Below, piece after piece: positions 15,180-24,441 of a stretch of DNA of 64,000 nucleotides. Location of the stretch: the NCBI RefSeq assembly GCF_039822625.1, contig NZ_JBDLLG010000020.1, positions 41,544-105,543 on the forward strand, given 5' to 3'. Numbering within the stretch: position 1 is the stretch's first letter; every line of letters starts with the position of its first letter. Made by a program: the position numbers and the translations under genes. A model generated the notes under the pieces. That model searched no databases, was not told the origin of the DNA, and saw only the letters and a program-made list of their open reading frames with translations. This stretch comes from Marinimicrobium locisalis. Lineage in GTDB: Bacteria > Pseudomonadota > Gammaproteobacteria > Pseudomonadales > Cellvibrionaceae.

Positions 15180-17756
15180 ATGGACTCCCTTGACCCCCAA
15201 AACAGCCTGAACTCAGCCCATTTCGGGCGGCACTGGCTTTGCTGCCTGGCGCTGGCCGTCAGCCCGCAGGTGCTGGCCGATACGGCATCGGAAGAGCCCC
15301 CGGGGGAGGCACTCGACTGGGTGCCTGCCGAAGAGCTGACTGAAGCCCAGCGCCTCGCCTTGCCCGATGGTTGCTGCGGCGCCTATGTGGCGCCGCCGCG
15401 CGATGACGCCGATGCCAACCTTCCGCCGGAGAAGGCCCCTGTTCGAGCACACGCGGACCGCTCCCAAGCCCAGGGTCAGAAGCATTACACGCTGGAGGGG
15501 GATGTGGAGCTGACCCAGGGCAACCGCAGCCTGCAGGCGGAGCGGGCCGATCTGGACAACATTACCCGGGAAGCGACGATTCGCGGCGATATACAGATTC
15601 GCGAGCCGGGGGTATTGCTCCGGGGGGAGCGGGCGAAGATGCACATGGACAGCGGCGACGCCACCCTTGAGGATGCGCGCTTTGTCTTGTACGAGACCCG
15701 CGTGCGCGGCAAGGCCGAGCGCCTGACCAAACTGGGCGATCATTTTATCGGGCTTGATGATAGCGCCCTGACCACCTGTGAGCCGGGGGACTCGGCCTGG
15801 GTGCTCAAGGGCAAGGACATCAACCTCTACACCGAAAAGCACTACGGCACCGCCTACCATGCCTACATGAAGGTGTTCCATGTGCCGGTGTTTTACACGC
15901 CTTACCTGCGCTTTCCCATCGGGGATCACCGCCAGACCGGGTTTCTCTTTCCCTCGCTTAGCGACAGCAGTCGCAATGGTGTCGAATTTTCCATTCCATT
16001 TTACTGGAACATCGCCCCGACGATGGACGCCACCATTACCGCGGAGCATATGGTAAAGCGCGGCACCCTGTGGGACCTTGAGTTGCGCCACCTCTCGCGC
16101 CATTTCGAAACCCGTTTCAGTGGCGGTTACCTCAACGAAGACGAAGGGCGATACGACGGCACCCAACGGTCGGTGGGGGGAGCACAGGGCGCGGTGGGGG
16201 AAACCGAGGAAGAAGGGCTTAACCCCTACTTCGGCGAAGAGCGCTGGCGTCTGCGCATGGAACAGGAAGGCGGCAGCAGCGAACGCTGGAGCACGCTGAT
16301 CGACTACACCGACCTGAGCGATAACGATTACCTGCGCGACTTTAACAGCAGCGGCATGGACATCGACCGGACCGCCACCGTTGCCAAAATGGCAAGCGCC
16401 GGCTACCAGGGGGACAACTGGCTGCTGGGCATCAAGGCCGAGGAGCTAAGGGCGCTCAGCACCGGCAAATGGCCCCACCGGGAGCTGCCGCGCATCAATG
16501 CCGACGGCCGTTACCGCTGGGGCGACTGGGAGCTGCAGCTGAATAATGAGTACGCCTACTTTGATGTGAACAACACCTATGCCGAAGAAAATCCGGAGCA
16601 GGTAGCGCTATTACCCACGGGCGAGCGGTTTCGCACCGACTACGGCCTGACCTGGGATAAAGAATGGATGTGGGGCTTCTTTAAGCCCAGCGCCATGGTA
16701 AAGACCCTGAACTACCGTCTGGATGAAGACAACCTGCTGGAAGGCGTCGACCCGGAGCCGTCCCTAGTGGTGCCCCAGGGGGTTGTGGACATGGGGCTTT
16801 ACTTCGAGCGCGACGGTCAACTGTTCGGTCGTGGCTTCCTCCAAACCCTGGAGCCGCGAATTTTCTACTTTTACAGCGAGTACGAAGACCACAGCGGCCT
16901 TTTCGGGCTGACGGCGCCCAATCGCCCGCTGATGTTCGACACCAAGGAACCCACCTTTCAATACAACCAGCTTTACCGGACCAGTCGCTTTACCGGGGGA
17001 GACCGCATTGACGATGCTAACCAAGTGTCCGTGGGACTCACCAGCCGGTTTATTGATCCGCTGACCGGGGTGGAGCAGTTGAGCATGAGCCTGGGGCAAA
17101 TTTTCTATTTTGCCGACCGCCGGGTGAGCCTGACCTCGCCGGATCTGAATTACGACCCCGAGGCCAATCCGGAAATGGAGCCCCCGGAGGAGACTTACGA
17201 CCGCTCCGAGCTGGCGGGTCAGCTCAGCGCCCGCGTGGGCCAACGGGTTAATTTCAATGCCAGCGCCACTTACAGTGATGTTGAAAGCCGGCTGGGCAGT
17301 GCCAATGCCAGTTTAAAATACAGCGACCCCTCGGACCGCATCGTCCACCTGGGCTACCGCTACACTCACCGGCCGCCCACTCCGGGCTTTGAGACGCCGG
17401 GCACCGAGCAAGAACGGGCGCTGGACCAGGTGGATTTCGGCATTCATCTGCCCATTGCCGGGCAGTGGAGTTTGGTTGGTCGGGCCAACTATGACTTTAC
17501 CTATGACAAGGAACTCGATACCTTCGTCGGACTCGAATATAACGACTGCTGTTACCGCGTCCGCTTGCTGGCCCGTCGTTGGCTGGATTTCGACTACACC
17601 CCGGACTTCCTTGAAGCGGTGGATTCGGAAGACTATGACCAAAGCATTATTTTCGACTTTCAATTCAAGGGCTTGGGCAGTGTGAACCGCAGTGTCAATG
17701 ACCTGCTTGAAAAAGCCATTCCGGGCTATGGCACCCGGGACGGTTCGATCCAATAA
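15180..17756 (+). CDS. lptD: LPS-assembly protein LptD
   Basis: Outer-membrane barrel that, with LptE, inserts lipopolysaccharide into the outer leaflet. 858 residues. A signal peptide ends near ALA-D34. The N-terminal Cys pair (C65-C66, GCCGAYV) is followed by an OstA jellyroll (~105-220) with YTLEGDVELTQGNRSLQAERADLD. The barrel begins with YTPYLRFPIGDHRQTGFL. The second Cys pair (NDCCYR, near residue 789) should form the inter-domain disulphides needed for function. Upstream of surA, as usual. Confidence 0.97.
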   Translation: MDSLDPQNSLNSAHFGRHWLCCLALAVSPQVLADTASEEPPGEALDWVPAEELTEAQRLALPDGCCGAYVAPPRDDADANLPPEKAPVRAHADRSQAQGQKHYTLEGDVELTQGNRSLQAERADLDNITREATIRGDIQIREPGVLLRGERAKMHMDSGDATLEDARFVLYETRVRGKAERLTKLGDHFIGLDDSALTTCEPGDSAWVLKGKDINLYTEKHYGTAYHAYMKVFHVPVFYTPYLRFPIGDHRQTGFLFPSLSDSSRNGVEFSIPFYWNIAPTMDATITAEHMVKRGTLWDLELRHLSRHFETRFSGGYLNEDEGRYDGTQRSVGGAQGAVGETEEEGLNPYFGEERWRLRMEQEGGSSERWSTLIDYTDLSDNDYLRDFNSSGMDIDRTATVAKMASAGYQGDNWLLGIKAEELRALSTGKWPHRELPRINADGRYRWGDWELQLNNEYAYFDVNNTYAEENPEQVALLPTGERFRTDYGLTWDKEWMWGFFKPSAMVKTLNYRLDEDNLLEGVDPEPSLVVPQGVVDMGLYFERDGQLFGRGFLQTLEPRIFYFYSEYEDHSGLFGLTAPNRPLMFDTKEPTFQYNQLYRTSRFTGGDRIDDANQVSVGLTSRFIDPLTGVEQLSMSLGQIFYFADRRVSLTSPDLNYDPEANPEMEPPEETYDRSELAGQLSARVGQRVNFNASATYSDVESRLGSANASLKYSDPSDRIVHLGYRYTHRPPTPGFETPGTEQERALDQVDFGIHLPIAGQWSLVGRANYDFTYDKELDTFVGLEYNDCCYRVRLLARRWLDFDYTPDFLEAVDSEDYDQSIIFDFQFKGLGSVNRSVNDLLEKAIPGYGTRDGSIQ

Positions 17757-17788
17757 TCAGAGCCTATAACCAGAGATAGCTGACCTTT

Positions 17789-19093
17789 ATGTATGTAAAC
17801 CGGATAACTCGAAGCCTATTTACCCTCGCCCTGGTCCTTTTCCTGGCGAGCCCCGTGGCGTGGTCGGAAACGCAAATGCTCGACCGCGTCGTGGCTATTG
17901 TGGGGGAAGATGTGGTGCTCGAGAGTGAACTGGAGCAACGCCTGGCTTCCATCAAAACGCGGATGCAGGAGTCTGGAAGCAACCAGCCCCTGCCGCCGGA
18001 GAATGTGTTGCGCGAGCAGGTGTTGGATCAACTGATTCTCGAGCGCCTGCAAATGGAGATGGGGCGTCGCTATGGTATTGAGGTGTCCGAGCAGCAGGTG
18101 GAGCAAACGATCCAGCGCATCATGCGCAACAACCAACTGAGTGAAGCCGAGCTGCGCTCGGAACTGGAAGGCCAGGGCCAAACGCTGGACGGTTTTCGCG
18201 AGCAGATCCGGCGCGAACTGTGGGTTAACCAGATTCAACAGGCGGTGGTGAACAGCCGCATCGACGTTAACGAGCAGGATATTGAGAGCTTCCTGGCCTC
18301 CACCGACGGTAAATTCGCCACCTCGCCCAACTATCGACTGGGCCATATTCTGCTGTCGGTGCCCAGTGGCGCCAGTGATAGCGAAGAGGAAGAGATCCGG
18401 AAAAAGGCCGAAACCATTCGCCAGGAGTTGGTTGAAGGAGCAGACTTCGAGCAAATGGCCATTACCCACTCCAATGACTCCAACGCGCTTCAAGGCGGGG
18501 AGCTGGGGTGGCGCAAGCTCGAGCAACTGCCCGAACTGTTCGCCGACGTGGTGGCCGACCTGGAGGAAGGGGACGTTTCCGAGCCGGTACGCAGTGGTGC
18601 AGGCTTTCATATTCTGAAGGTGCACGAAACTCGCAGCGAAGCGGGCAACAGCATGGTTGAGCAAACCAAGGCCCGCCATATTCTGATTAAAACCTCGGAA
18701 ATCGTGGATGACGAGGCCGCCGAGCGGAAGCTCCGCGAGCTTCGCCAGCGTGCGCTTGAAGAGGACAACTTCGCCGAGCTCGCCCGGGAGCACTCGGAAG
18801 ATATTGGCTCCATGCTTCAAGGCGGTGACCTGGGTTGGACCATGCCGGGGCAAATGGTGCCCGCATTCGACGAAACCATGAACGAGACCGACGTGGGCGA
18901 GATCAGCGAACCGTTCAAAAGCCAATTTGGCTGGCACATCCTGAAAGTCGAGGACCGTCGCCAACAGGACATGAGTGAACAGGTCATGCGTAACCAAGCG
19001 GCCAATATGCTGCGCGAACGTCGTTTTGACGAAGAGCTGCAAACCTGGCTCGCGGAAATTCGCGAAGAGGTTTACGTGGAAGAGATGTTGTGA
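17789..19093 (+). CDS. surA: Periplasmic chaperone and peptidyl-prolyl isomerase SurA
   Basis: Escorts unfolded barrel proteins, LptD included, to the BAM complex. 434 residues: signal peptide ending near VAWSETQ, N-terminal chaperone domain (MLDRVVAIVGEDVVLESELEQRL), then two parvulin domains starting at YRLGHILLSVPSG and KARHILIKTSE, each with a GGELGW or GGDLGW motif. 32 bp after lptD and overlapping pdxA by four bases, so it is part of the lptD-surA-pdxA-rsmA run. Confidence 0.97.
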   Translation: MYVNRITRSLFTLALVLFLASPVAWSETQMLDRVVAIVGEDVVLESELEQRLASIKTRMQESGSNQPLPPENVLREQVLDQLILERLQMEMGRRYGIEVSEQQVEQTIQRIMRNNQLSEAELRSELEGQGQTLDGFREQIRRELWVNQIQQAVVNSRIDVNEQDIESFLASTDGKFATSPNYRLGHILLSVPSGASDSEEEEIRKKAETIRQELVEGADFEQMAITHSNDSNALQGGELGWRKLEQLPELFADVVADLEEGDVSEPVRSGAGFHILKVHETRSEAGNSMVEQTKARHILIKTSEIVDDEAAERKLRELRQRALEEDNFAELAREHSEDIGSMLQGGDLGWTMPGQMVPAFDETMNETDVGEISEPFKSQFGWHILKVEDRRQQDMSEQVMRNQAANMLRERRFDEELQTWLAEIREEVYVEEML

Positions 19094-20088
19094 CTGCAAG
19101 ACGAGTGGCTTTGACGCCGGGCGAGCCGGCCGGCATTGGCCCCGACCTGGCCATTATGCTCGCCCAGAGCGAGCGCGCGGATGAGATTGTCGCCATCGCG
19201 GACCCCGCGCTGCTTGAAGCCCGAGCCGAACAACTCGGTTTGCCGCTGCGGCTGCGGGAGCTGGATTCACGCCAAGCCGCTTCCTCCCAAAGGGCGGGCG
19301 AGTTGACCGTGGCGCCCACCTTCCTGCGCAGCCCCGTCACGGCGGGGACGCTGAACCCCAGCAACAGTGCCTACGTGCTGGAAACTCTGGATGTGGCCAT
19401 CGCCGGCTGCCAGGACCAAACCTTTGACGCTCTGGTGACCGGGCCGGTCCACAAAGGCGTGATCAACGATGCGGGCATTGCCTTCAGCGGCCATACCGAA
19501 TACCTGGCGGATAAGACCGGTACCCCGCGGGTGGTGATGATGCTTGCCACCGAAGGGTTGCGAGTGGCTCTGGCCACCACTCATATACCGCTCAAGGAAG
19601 TCTCCGGCGCGCTCAATGAAACCCTATTGACCGAGGTGCTCGATATTCTGCACGCCGATCTGCGACGGGACTTCGGCCTTTCCCAGCCCCGCATTCTGGT
19701 GTGCGGCCTGAACCCGCACGCTGGTGAAGGCGGCCATTTGGGCCGTGAGGAACTAGATTTGATTGAACCGGTGCTGGAAAAACAGCGAGCCCGAGGGCAG
19801 AACCTCATCGGGCCACTGCCGGCCGATACGCTCTTTACCCCCAAACACTTGGACCGGGCCGACGCCGTTCTGGCGATGTACCACGACCAGGGCTTGCCAG
19901 TGCTCAAGTACAAGGGCTTTGGCCGGGCCGTCAACGTGACGCTCGGTTTGCCGATTATTCGCACCTCCGTTGATCACGGTACCGCGCTCGACTTGGCGGG
20001 CACGGGCCAGGTGGATACCGGGAGCCTGCAGACGGCTCTGGATTATGCCCGGCAGATGGCCGCCGCCCGGGCCGGGGTGGCCTCATGA
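19090..20088 (+). CDS. pdxA: 4-hydroxythreonine-4-phosphate dehydrogenase
   Basis: Oxidises 4-phosphohydroxy-threonine in the DXP-dependent route to pyridoxal phosphate. 332 residues. TPGEPAGIGPDLAI lies at the N terminus; metal-binding His residues lie in TGPVHKGVINDAG and FSGHTEYLA, with PHAGEGGHLGREE and MYHDQGLPVLKYKGFG further on. It uses a GTG start overlapping the surA stop (19090-19093), and its own stop overlaps the rsmA ATG (20085-20088). Confidence 0.96.
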   Translation: MTARRVALTPGEPAGIGPDLAIMLAQSERADEIVAIADPALLEARAEQLGLPLRLRELDSRQAASSQRAGELTVAPTFLRSPVTAGTLNPSNSAYVLETLDVAIAGCQDQTFDALVTGPVHKGVINDAGIAFSGHTEYLADKTGTPRVVMMLATEGLRVALATTHIPLKEVSGALNETLLTEVLDILHADLRRDFGLSQPRILVCGLNPHAGEGGHLGREELDLIEPVLEKQRARGQNLIGPLPADTLFTPKHLDRADAVLAMYHDQGLPVLKYKGFGRAVNVTLGLPIIRTSVDHGTALDLAGTGQVDTGSLQTALDYARQMAAARAGVAS

Positions 20089-20912
20089 GTCGCCCCGGGA
20101 ACCAACAGGGGCCCCATAGAGCCCGCAAGCGGTTTGGTCAGAACTTTTTGATCGACGGCAACGTGATTGACCGCATTGTCGCCTCCATTCATCCTCGCGA
20201 GGGGGAATGGGTGGTGGAAATCGGGCCGGGCAAAGGGGCGCTGACCGCGCGCCTGGCGGATAAGGTCGATCACCTGCGAGTGATTGAACTGGACCGGGAC
20301 CTGGTGCCGTGGCTGAAAGTCCAGTTCGAGCGGCACGCGGACTTCGAGCTGTTTCAGGCCGATGCTCTGAAGTTCGATTTCAGCCAGTTGGGGGAGGGTG
20401 AACCCCTGCGCATTGTCGGCAACCTGCCCTACAACATTTCCACACCGCTAATTTTTCACCTGCTGAGCTATGCGGACCAAGTGCGCGACATGCACTTTAT
20501 GCTGCAAAAGGAAGTGGTGAAGCGCCTGGCCGCCGGACCCGGTGAGAAAGCCTACGGCCGACTCGGGATCATGGTGCAGTACGACTGCCAGGTGGAGCCC
20601 TTGTTTGAAGTGCCTCCGGGGGCGTTTGATCCGGCGCCCAAGGTGGACTCGGCTATTGTGCGTCTGATCCCCCATGCCCAGCGCCCGTTTGTGGCCAACA
20701 ATCGCAAAACCCTGGAGCAACTGGTCAACGTCGCGTTTCAGCAGCGGCGCAAAACCCTGCGCAATGCGCTGAAAAATCTGGTGCAACCCGAGCAACTGGA
20801 GGCGCTGCCGGTGGACGTGTCCCTGCGGCCCGACGCACTCTCACTGGAAGACTATGTTCGCCTGGCCAACGCCCTGGATGACTTGAATTCCAGTGCCGCG
20901 CCCCCATCTTAG
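20085..20912 (+). CDS. rsmA: 16S rRNA dimethyladenosine transferase RsmA/KsgA
   Basis: Dimethylates two adjacent adenosines in helix 45 of 16S rRNA during 30S maturation. 275 residues. RKRFGQNFLIDGNVIDRIV at the N terminus, SAM motif I VEIGPGKGALT, acidic motif VIELDRDLVPW, and catalytic NLPYNISTPLIF. The C-terminal domain ends SLRPDALSLEDYVRLANAL. Translationally coupled to pdxA. Confidence 0.97.
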   Translation: MSRPGNQQGPHRARKRFGQNFLIDGNVIDRIVASIHPREGEWVVEIGPGKGALTARLADKVDHLRVIELDRDLVPWLKVQFERHADFELFQADALKFDFSQLGEGEPLRIVGNLPYNISTPLIFHLLSYADQVRDMHFMLQKEVVKRLAAGPGEKAYGRLGIMVQYDCQVEPLFEVPPGAFDPAPKVDSAIVRLIPHAQRPFVANNRKTLEQLVNVAFQQRRKTLRNALKNLVQPEQLEALPVDVSLRPDALSLEDYVRLANALDDLNSSAAPPS

Positions 20913-20975
20913 GCGCATCCTGCATTCTTGATCCTCGCGGGCTTAGAGCCCGCGCTTCTGGAGTATTCTGGCGCT

Positions 20976-21347
20976 ATGACCCACGATATCCGGGTTTCAG
21001 TCAAACCCGCCTATATTGAACAGCACTCGCAACCGGCCGAAGACCGGTTCGTCTACGCTTATACCATCACCATCGAAAACGAGGGCGATGCGGCGGCGCA
21101 ACTGATTGGCCGCCACTGGGTGATTTGCGACGAGGCCGAAAAGAAACAGGAAATTCGCGGTATCGGTGTGGTGGGTGAACAACCCTACCTGCCCCCGGGC
21201 AAGCAATTCACCTACACCAGTGGCGTGATCCTCGATACCCAGACCGGTATCATGGAGGGCACTTATCAAATGAAGACGGACGATGGCAAGCTGTTTGATG
21301 TCACCATCCCCGCATTTGCCCTGGTACCGCCTCACGCCATTCATTAG
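20976..21347 (+). CDS. apaG: ApaG, Co2+/Mg2+ efflux-associated domain protein
   Basis: A 123-residue FN3-like protein of the ApaG family; molecular role not firmly known. Typical segments are YAYTITIENEGDAAAQLIGRHW, VVGEQPYLPPGKQFTYTSG and GTYQM. The ATG at 20976 gives the family-like start MTHDIRVSVKPAYIEQHS; the frame extends 16 codons upstream through an 8-bp hairpin (20936-20954), which argues against the longer form. Between rsmA and apaH, the usual place. Confidence 0.95.
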   Translation: MTHDIRVSVKPAYIEQHSQPAEDRFVYAYTITIENEGDAAAQLIGRHWVICDEAEKKQEIRGIGVVGEQPYLPPGKQFTYTSGVILDTQTGIMEGTYQMKTDDGKLFDVTIPAFALVPPHAIH

Positions 21348-21446
21348 CCGGGGCCAAAAGCGGCCCGTTACTGCGGCGCTAATACGCAGTGGCCTCGCTG
21401 AAGGCAGGCGTTTTCACCGGCTTGCAAAGCGTTCACGGGAGATTGC

Positions 21447-22253
21447 ATGAGCACCTACGCCATTGGCGATATTCAAGGCTGCCTGGAGCCGTTGAAGCGG
21501 TTGTTGGACCAGGTCAACTTCGACCCCGCCGAGGACCGGCTCTGGATTGCCGGTGACCTGATCAACCGGGGCCCCAGTTCACAAGCCACGCTAAGTTTTC
21601 TGTATCCCATGCGCGACCGCCTGTCGGTCGTGCTGGGGAACCACGACCTGCACCTGATAGCCGTGGCTCGCGGCCACCGCCCTCCCAATCGCAAAGATAC
21701 GCTGGAAGAAATTTTGGGCCACGAGGAGCACCCGGAATGGATTGAGTGGTTGCGTCATAGGCCGCTGTTGCACCACGACCCCGAGCTCGACTACGTCATG
21801 ACCCATGCGGGGATTCCCCCCCAGTGGTCCCTCGAGCGCGCCAAGGCCCATGCGCGGGAAGTGGAAGCCGTACTGCAAAGCACCCAGCTCGATGATTTTC
21901 TCTCGCAAATGTATGGCAATGAACCTAGCCGGTGGAAACCCAAACTCTACGGCGTTGAGCGGTTGCGTCTGATCACCAACTATTTTACTCGCATGCGATT
22001 TTGCACCGCCGATGGGGAGTTGGATCTGGATAACAAAGGTGGCGCCGAATCACACGCGCCCGGTTTCGAACCCTGGTTTGCTCATCCCGAGCGTAAGTGT
22101 CGGGACCAGAAAATCATTTTCGGCCATTGGGCCGCGCTGGAAGGCAAGGTGGATGCCCCCAATGTCTTCGCCTTGGACACCGGTTGTGTGTGGGGTGGTA
22201 CCTTGACCGCTCTGCGTCTGGAAGACCAACGCCGCTTTGAGTGCGAATGCTAA
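21447..22253 (+). CDS. apaH: Symmetrical Ap4A hydrolase
   Basis: Splits diadenosine tetraphosphate into two ADP; it can also remove Np4 caps from RNA. 268 residues. The PPP-family metallophosphatase motifs are intact: GDIQGC, GDLINRGPSS and GNHDLHL in the first ~75 residues, then MTHAGIPPQW and the C-terminal FGHWAALEGK and ALDTGCVWGG. 99 bp after apaG. Confidence 0.96.
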   Translation: MSTYAIGDIQGCLEPLKRLLDQVNFDPAEDRLWIAGDLINRGPSSQATLSFLYPMRDRLSVVLGNHDLHLIAVARGHRPPNRKDTLEEILGHEEHPEWIEWLRHRPLLHHDPELDYVMTHAGIPPQWSLERAKAHAREVEAVLQSTQLDDFLSQMYGNEPSRWKPKLYGVERLRLITNYFTRMRFCTADGELDLDNKGGAESHAPGFEPWFAHPERKCRDQKIIFGHWAALEGKVDAPNVFALDTGCVWGGTLTALRLEDQRRFECEC

Positions 22254-22288
22254 AAATGTGAACTGTGCATCAGTTTTATCGAAAGCAT

Positions 22289-22317
22289 GTGACAAACGTC
22301 GCTTCTCCCATTAGAAT
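22289..22317 (+). promoter_or_regulatory. Sigma-70 promoter of the beta-barrel gene
   Basis: GTGACA (22289-22294), a 17-bp spacer and TAGAAT (22312-22317) form a good housekeeping promoter ~60 bp upstream of the ATG. The leader carries a perfect 7-bp hairpin CGTACCG/CGGTACG. Confidence 0.55.
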
Positions 22318-22379
22318 GCGCCGCACGTACCGCCCGGTACGCGTTTAATTGGAACTGTGATGTATTCAAAGGAGCACAC

Positions 22380-23078
22380 ATGAAATTTAAATCCCTGGCA
22401 TTGGCCACCGCTTTCGCTTTTTCCTCCGGTTTTGCCGCTGCAGACTACCAGTCTGAAATTGGCGCTAATTACACTGACGTCGAAGACGGTGACGGTGCAT
22501 TTGGTATGTACGGTGAGCTGCACTTCTCTCCCGTACAGACTCGCAACCACCCCCTGGCGGAAGCCGCTTTTCTGGAGCGCTCCAGCAACGTTTACGTGGC
22601 TGGCGACAACGACTTCGACGTTCTCACCGTGGGTGGCGAACTGTATGTTCCTGACACCATCTTTTACGTTGGCGCGCGGGTAAGCCGTGTTGACTCCGGT
22701 GCGGATGATGAAACCACCGCGTACGGCACGCTGGGCCTCACCCCGATTGATGGCCTGCGGGTAACCACTGAATTCAACGAAGACGGTTATGACGCCAACC
22801 TGTCTGCAAAGTATGTCACCAGCCTGGGCGGTGGCAACTTCGTAAACTTCGAAGGTACCTTTGCCGACGGCGATTTTGACGATTACCTCTCTCTGGGTGC
22901 CGATTTTTACTTCGACCGCACCTTTAGCGTTGGCGCCGGTTACACCGACTACTACGGTAACGACCAGTTTACCCTGCGCACCGAGAAGTTCTTCAACGAC
23001 GAGGTGAGCGGCAACCTGTCTTTCACCGATACCGATTACGGCAACTCTTTCACCATTGGTGCCGCAATCCGCTTCTAA
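22380..23078 (+). CDS. Predicted outer-membrane beta-barrel protein (YfaZ-like putative porin)
   Basis: 232 residues with a clear signal peptide (MKFKSLALATAFAFSSGFAA, cleaved before ADYQS). The mature part is acidic, Gly/Tyr/Phe-rich and alternates in strand-like blocks, ending in the barrel-type terminal strand GAAIRF with C-terminal Phe. It resembles short putative porins of the YfaZ type, but I cannot name it securely. AAGGAG precedes the ATG. Monocistronic: promoter just upstream, strong terminator just downstream. Confidence 0.72.
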   Translation: MKFKSLALATAFAFSSGFAAADYQSEIGANYTDVEDGDGAFGMYGELHFSPVQTRNHPLAEAAFLERSSNVYVAGDNDFDVLTVGGELYVPDTIFYVGARVSRVDSGADDETTAYGTLGLTPIDGLRVTTEFNEDGYDANLSAKYVTSLGGGNFVNFEGTFADGDFDDYLSLGADFYFDRTFSVGAGYTDYYGNDQFTLRTEKFFNDEVSGNLSFTDTDYGNSFTIGAAIRF

Positions 23079-23098
23079 GCAAAACGCTTATGAGTCAG

Positions 23099-23128
23099 AA
23101 AAAGCCCGGGCTGGTCCCGGGCTTTTTT
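23099..23128 (+). terminator. Strong intrinsic terminator after the beta-barrel gene
   Basis: AAAAAGCCCGGG / CCCGGGCTTTTTT around a 5-nt loop: a GC-rich stem with a T6 run, 20 bp after the stop. The A run makes it usable in both directions. Confidence 0.85.
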
Positions 23129-23197
23129 GTGCCTGACCGTTGCGCTCCGTTCCCCATCCCGTTAGATTCCCCGTAACAGGAACGACAGGGGGCGCCC

Positions 23198-24058
23198 GTG
23201 GACACCGAACTGCTTAGAACCTTTCTTGAAGTCTCGCAGTGCCGCCATTTTGGTCGGGCGGCGGAGAAGCTCTTTATTACCCCCGCGGCGGCCAGCGCGC
23301 GTATCCGCCAGTTGGAACAGAGTCTGGGGGTGAGCCTGTTCTACCGCACCCGTGGCAATAATCAACTGACGGCGGAGGGGGAGCGCTTGTTGCCCCACGC
23401 CCATCAACTGCTGGAGGCTTGGGAGCAGGCGCGCAAGGATTTGGTTCACCAATCCGAGCCCGCCCGAGCACTGAGCATGGGGGCCACACCGGGGCTCTGG
23501 CATTTCCGCCTGGCGTACCTTCCCGCTCGGTTGCGCCGCGACTATCCCGAGCTCAAGGTTCGCGCCGAGGCCTATCATCCCGACGAACTGGTGGAGCGGC
23601 TGCTGGCGGGCCAACTGGATATGGCGTTGCTGTGTGATCTGCCCGATTCGCCCCTGCTGAAGGCCCGCAAAGTCGGCCAAATTGACTTGGTGCTTTTGAA
23701 CGCCAGGTCGGGTCAGACGCTCAAAGCGGCATTGGCGGAGGGTTATATCTCGGTGGACTGGGGGCCAGCATTTACCCTGTTTCAGGCCCGGCGCCTGGGC
23801 GAGCAGGTACCGGTGCTGCACACCAACCTGGCCAGTCTCGCCTTTGAACGGGTTCGAACAGGTGAAGGCAGTGCCTACTTGCCGGCGGAGCTGCTGGAAG
23901 ACGGCTGTTATGAGGTGCAGGGCGCGCCCGCTTTTCATCGCACCCTGTACGCGGTATTTGTTGCCGAACGGGAGTTCAGCCCCGGTATTCAGGGCGCTCT
24001 GGCGGTGCTGGCGGGGACGGAGGAGGGCGGTGCCTCCCCCGCTGGCGCGGACGCCTAG
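23198..24058 (+). CDS. LysR-family transcriptional regulator, HdfR-like
   Basis: 286 residues. The N-terminal winged helix MDTELLRTFLEVSQCRHFGRAAEKLF with SARIRQLEQSLGVSLFYR is very close to the HdfR type. The effector-binding domain follows from ~residue 90. The GTG start at 23198 agrees with HdfR starts. The gene ends tail-to-tail with the small minus-strand gene: the two stop codons overlap at 24055-24058 (CTAG). Targets are unknown; the RimK cluster begins ~380 bp downstream. Confidence 0.88.
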   Translation: MDTELLRTFLEVSQCRHFGRAAEKLFITPAAASARIRQLEQSLGVSLFYRTRGNNQLTAEGERLLPHAHQLLEAWEQARKDLVHQSEPARALSMGATPGLWHFRLAYLPARLRRDYPELKVRAEAYHPDELVERLLAGQLDMALLCDLPDSPLLKARKVGQIDLVLLNARSGQTLKAALAEGYISVDWGPAFTLFQARRLGEQVPVLHTNLASLAFERVRTGEGSAYLPAELLEDGCYEVQGAPAFHRTLYAVFVAEREFSPGIQGALAVLAGTEEGGASPAGADA

Positions 24059-24270
24059 GCGTCCAGCTCCCGCAAGTCATCACACCCCAGCTCTTCTCTC
24101 AGACGACGGCGTTCCAGCCGGTCTTCAACTTTACGGCGCATGTCCAGTATGTGCTGGTTGGCCTCCTTTCCCGTCAGCTTGGGTTGCTGCTCCTCGTCGT
24201 TATCGGCCTCCGAGGGCAACTCAGTCAGAAAGTCGGTGTCTTCTTCCGAGTGATCAATAGTGACAGCCAT
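24055..24270 (-). CDS. Small acidic protein resembling the PA3496 family
   Basis: 71 residues. An acidic N-terminal half (HSEEDTDFLTELPSEADNDEEQQ) is followed by a charged helix RRKVEDRLERRRLREELG, which resembles short Pseudomonas PA3496-type proteins described as putative envelope-integrity factors. ATG at 24268-24270 chosen because GGAG lies six bases upstream; an ATG two codons earlier overlaps that site. Convergent and stop-overlapping with the LysR gene. Function unknown; the family link is moderate. Confidence 0.6.
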   Translation of the reverse strand: MAVTIDHSEEDTDFLTELPSEADNDEEQQPKLTGKEANQHILDMRRKVEDRLERRRLREELGCDDLRELDA

Positions 24271-24441
24271 GGACATCTCCAGTGTAAGAAATGACAATGC
24301 ACGAGCGGGGTGCGAACCGGGAGGCCCCGGAAGGGCTTCCAATGAACGCTATGTATCACAAGGATTGGCGGCGGCAAAGCAAAAAAAATTTGCCGTTATC
24401 CCAAAATTTTCTATGGTTAAAGAGTGACTGCGAGGAACGGC

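Noticed and set aside
15213..16166. 317-codon minus-strand frame
   Set aside because: Antisense to lptD, with no recognisable domains or ribosome-binding site.
17816..19099. 427-codon open frame on the minus strand
   Set aside because: Exact antisense of surA; the high GC third positions keep the opposite frame open. The plus-strand product is clearly SurA.
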